From Coffea arabica (taxonomy: Eukaryota > Streptophyta > Magnoliopsida > Gentianales > Rubiaceae): a stretch of 64,000 bases of DNA. The stretch is from NCBI RefSeq assembly GCF_036785885.1, contig NC_092317.1, positions 39,483,329 through 39,547,328 of the forward strand, written 5' to 3'. This document shows, in pieces, positions 63,748 to 64,000 of the stretch. Numbering within the stretch: the first letter of the stretch is position 1; every line of letters starts with the position of its first letter. Both the position numbers and the translations under genes were made by a program. The notes beneath the pieces were generated by a model. It was given only the letters and a program-made list of their open reading frames with translations, was not told where the DNA came from and did not search any database.

Positions 63748-64000
63748 GAAAGTTTATGAAGAAAAATGCTACCAGTGTAGTATGGAAGGTCATTGGTCCC
63801 ATACCTGTCGTACGGCTGAGCATCTTGTTGACCTCTATCAAGCATCATTAAAAAAGAAAGACAAAGGTGTTGAGACAAATTTCATTGATCAAAAGAATGA
63901 TTATAATGATGGTGATGATGCTGATATGACATACCTCGATATTGCTGATTTTTTTGAACATCCTGAAGATGTCAACAAATACCCCATGATTATTTAGATA
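63748..64000 (+). pseudogene. Copia gag, zinc-knuckle part after the insertion
   Basis: Gag continues in frame from the target duplication: a CCHC zinc knuckle (C-x2-C-x4-H-x4-C, about 63769-63810, 'CYQCSMEGHWSHTC') followed by 'HLVDLYQASLKKKDK' and an acidic segment ending in a stop at 63995-63997. It is the downstream half of the gag at 57337-58124. Pol would lie beyond the window edge. Confidence 0.9.

Larger units (their letters stand above)
56848..64000 (+). mobile_element. Older Copia retrotransposon, split by a chromovirus
   Basis: A plus-strand Copia element, cut off at the window end. The probable 5' LTR is 56848-57179 (TGTTGTGAAA...TTTACAACA); it is followed by the 'CGTTATCAGCACGA' motif typical of one plant Copia group's primer-binding region. 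Gag begins at 57337. At 58124 it is interrupted by a Ty3 element, and gag resumes at 63748 with the zinc knuckle. The second LTR, if present, is outside the window. Confidence 0.8.

Noticed and set aside
1..64000. CRISPR arrays, operons, tRNA or rRNA genes
   Set aside because: None seen; the repeats present are tandem duplications, microsatellites and LTRs of a plant nuclear genome.

Overview
This is nuclear DNA from a flowering plant, most likely a eudicot. It holds two intron-rich plant genes with AT-rich GT-AG introns, plus plant-type Copia and chromovirus (Ty3) retrotransposons, a hAT transposon with a BED finger, a Helitron and decayed pararetrovirus sequence. The species cannot be named from the sequence. 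No bacterial operons, CRISPR arrays, rRNA or tRNA genes were seen.

Layout. 1-1.2 kb is a broken Ty3-type gag-protease fragment, cut by a probable 1.5-kb LTR (1195-2682). 2.7-5.6 kb holds two decayed caulimovirid-like remnants: small ORFs on the minus strand (2.75-3.25 kb) and a coat-protein region on the plus strand (3.3-5.57 kb). 6.1-14.1 kb is a dead hAT transposase gene split by a 5.5-kb non-autonomous Helitron (about 7804-13292). The Helitron carries intron-containing pieces of a plant CDKC-type kinase gene. 14.7-51.0 kb is one giant, apparently intact gene. I could trace 49 coding exons in frame, giving about 2,092 residues: a double-cassette Ski2-like helicase of the DExH14/ASCC3 type. 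Its intron 45 contains a 4.6-kb Copia element in antisense orientation. 52.3-55.8 kb is an intact six-exon minus-strand gene for a seven-helix membrane protein of the TPRA1/CAND2-CAND8 family, convergent with the helicase gene. 56.8-64.0 kb is a decayed Copia element, open at the right edge, whose gag zinc-knuckle region was recently hit by a chromovirus (58125-63747) with 507-bp LTRs and a perfect 5-bp target duplication.

The two cellular genes have no obvious functional link. The helicase family acts in nucleic-acid unwinding (ASCC3 in alkylation repair and collided-ribosome clearance), and the membrane protein belongs to a plant candidate-GPCR family. The rest is a record of successive insertions: Helitron into hAT, chromovirus into Copia, Copia into a helicase intron, and LTR into Ty3 gag-protease.

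The most unusual items are the Helitron that captured CDKC with its introns, the two opposed pararetroviral remnants, the young nested chromovirus, and shared intron positions plus GC-AG introns in the helicase gene. I found no convincing new multi-gene system.
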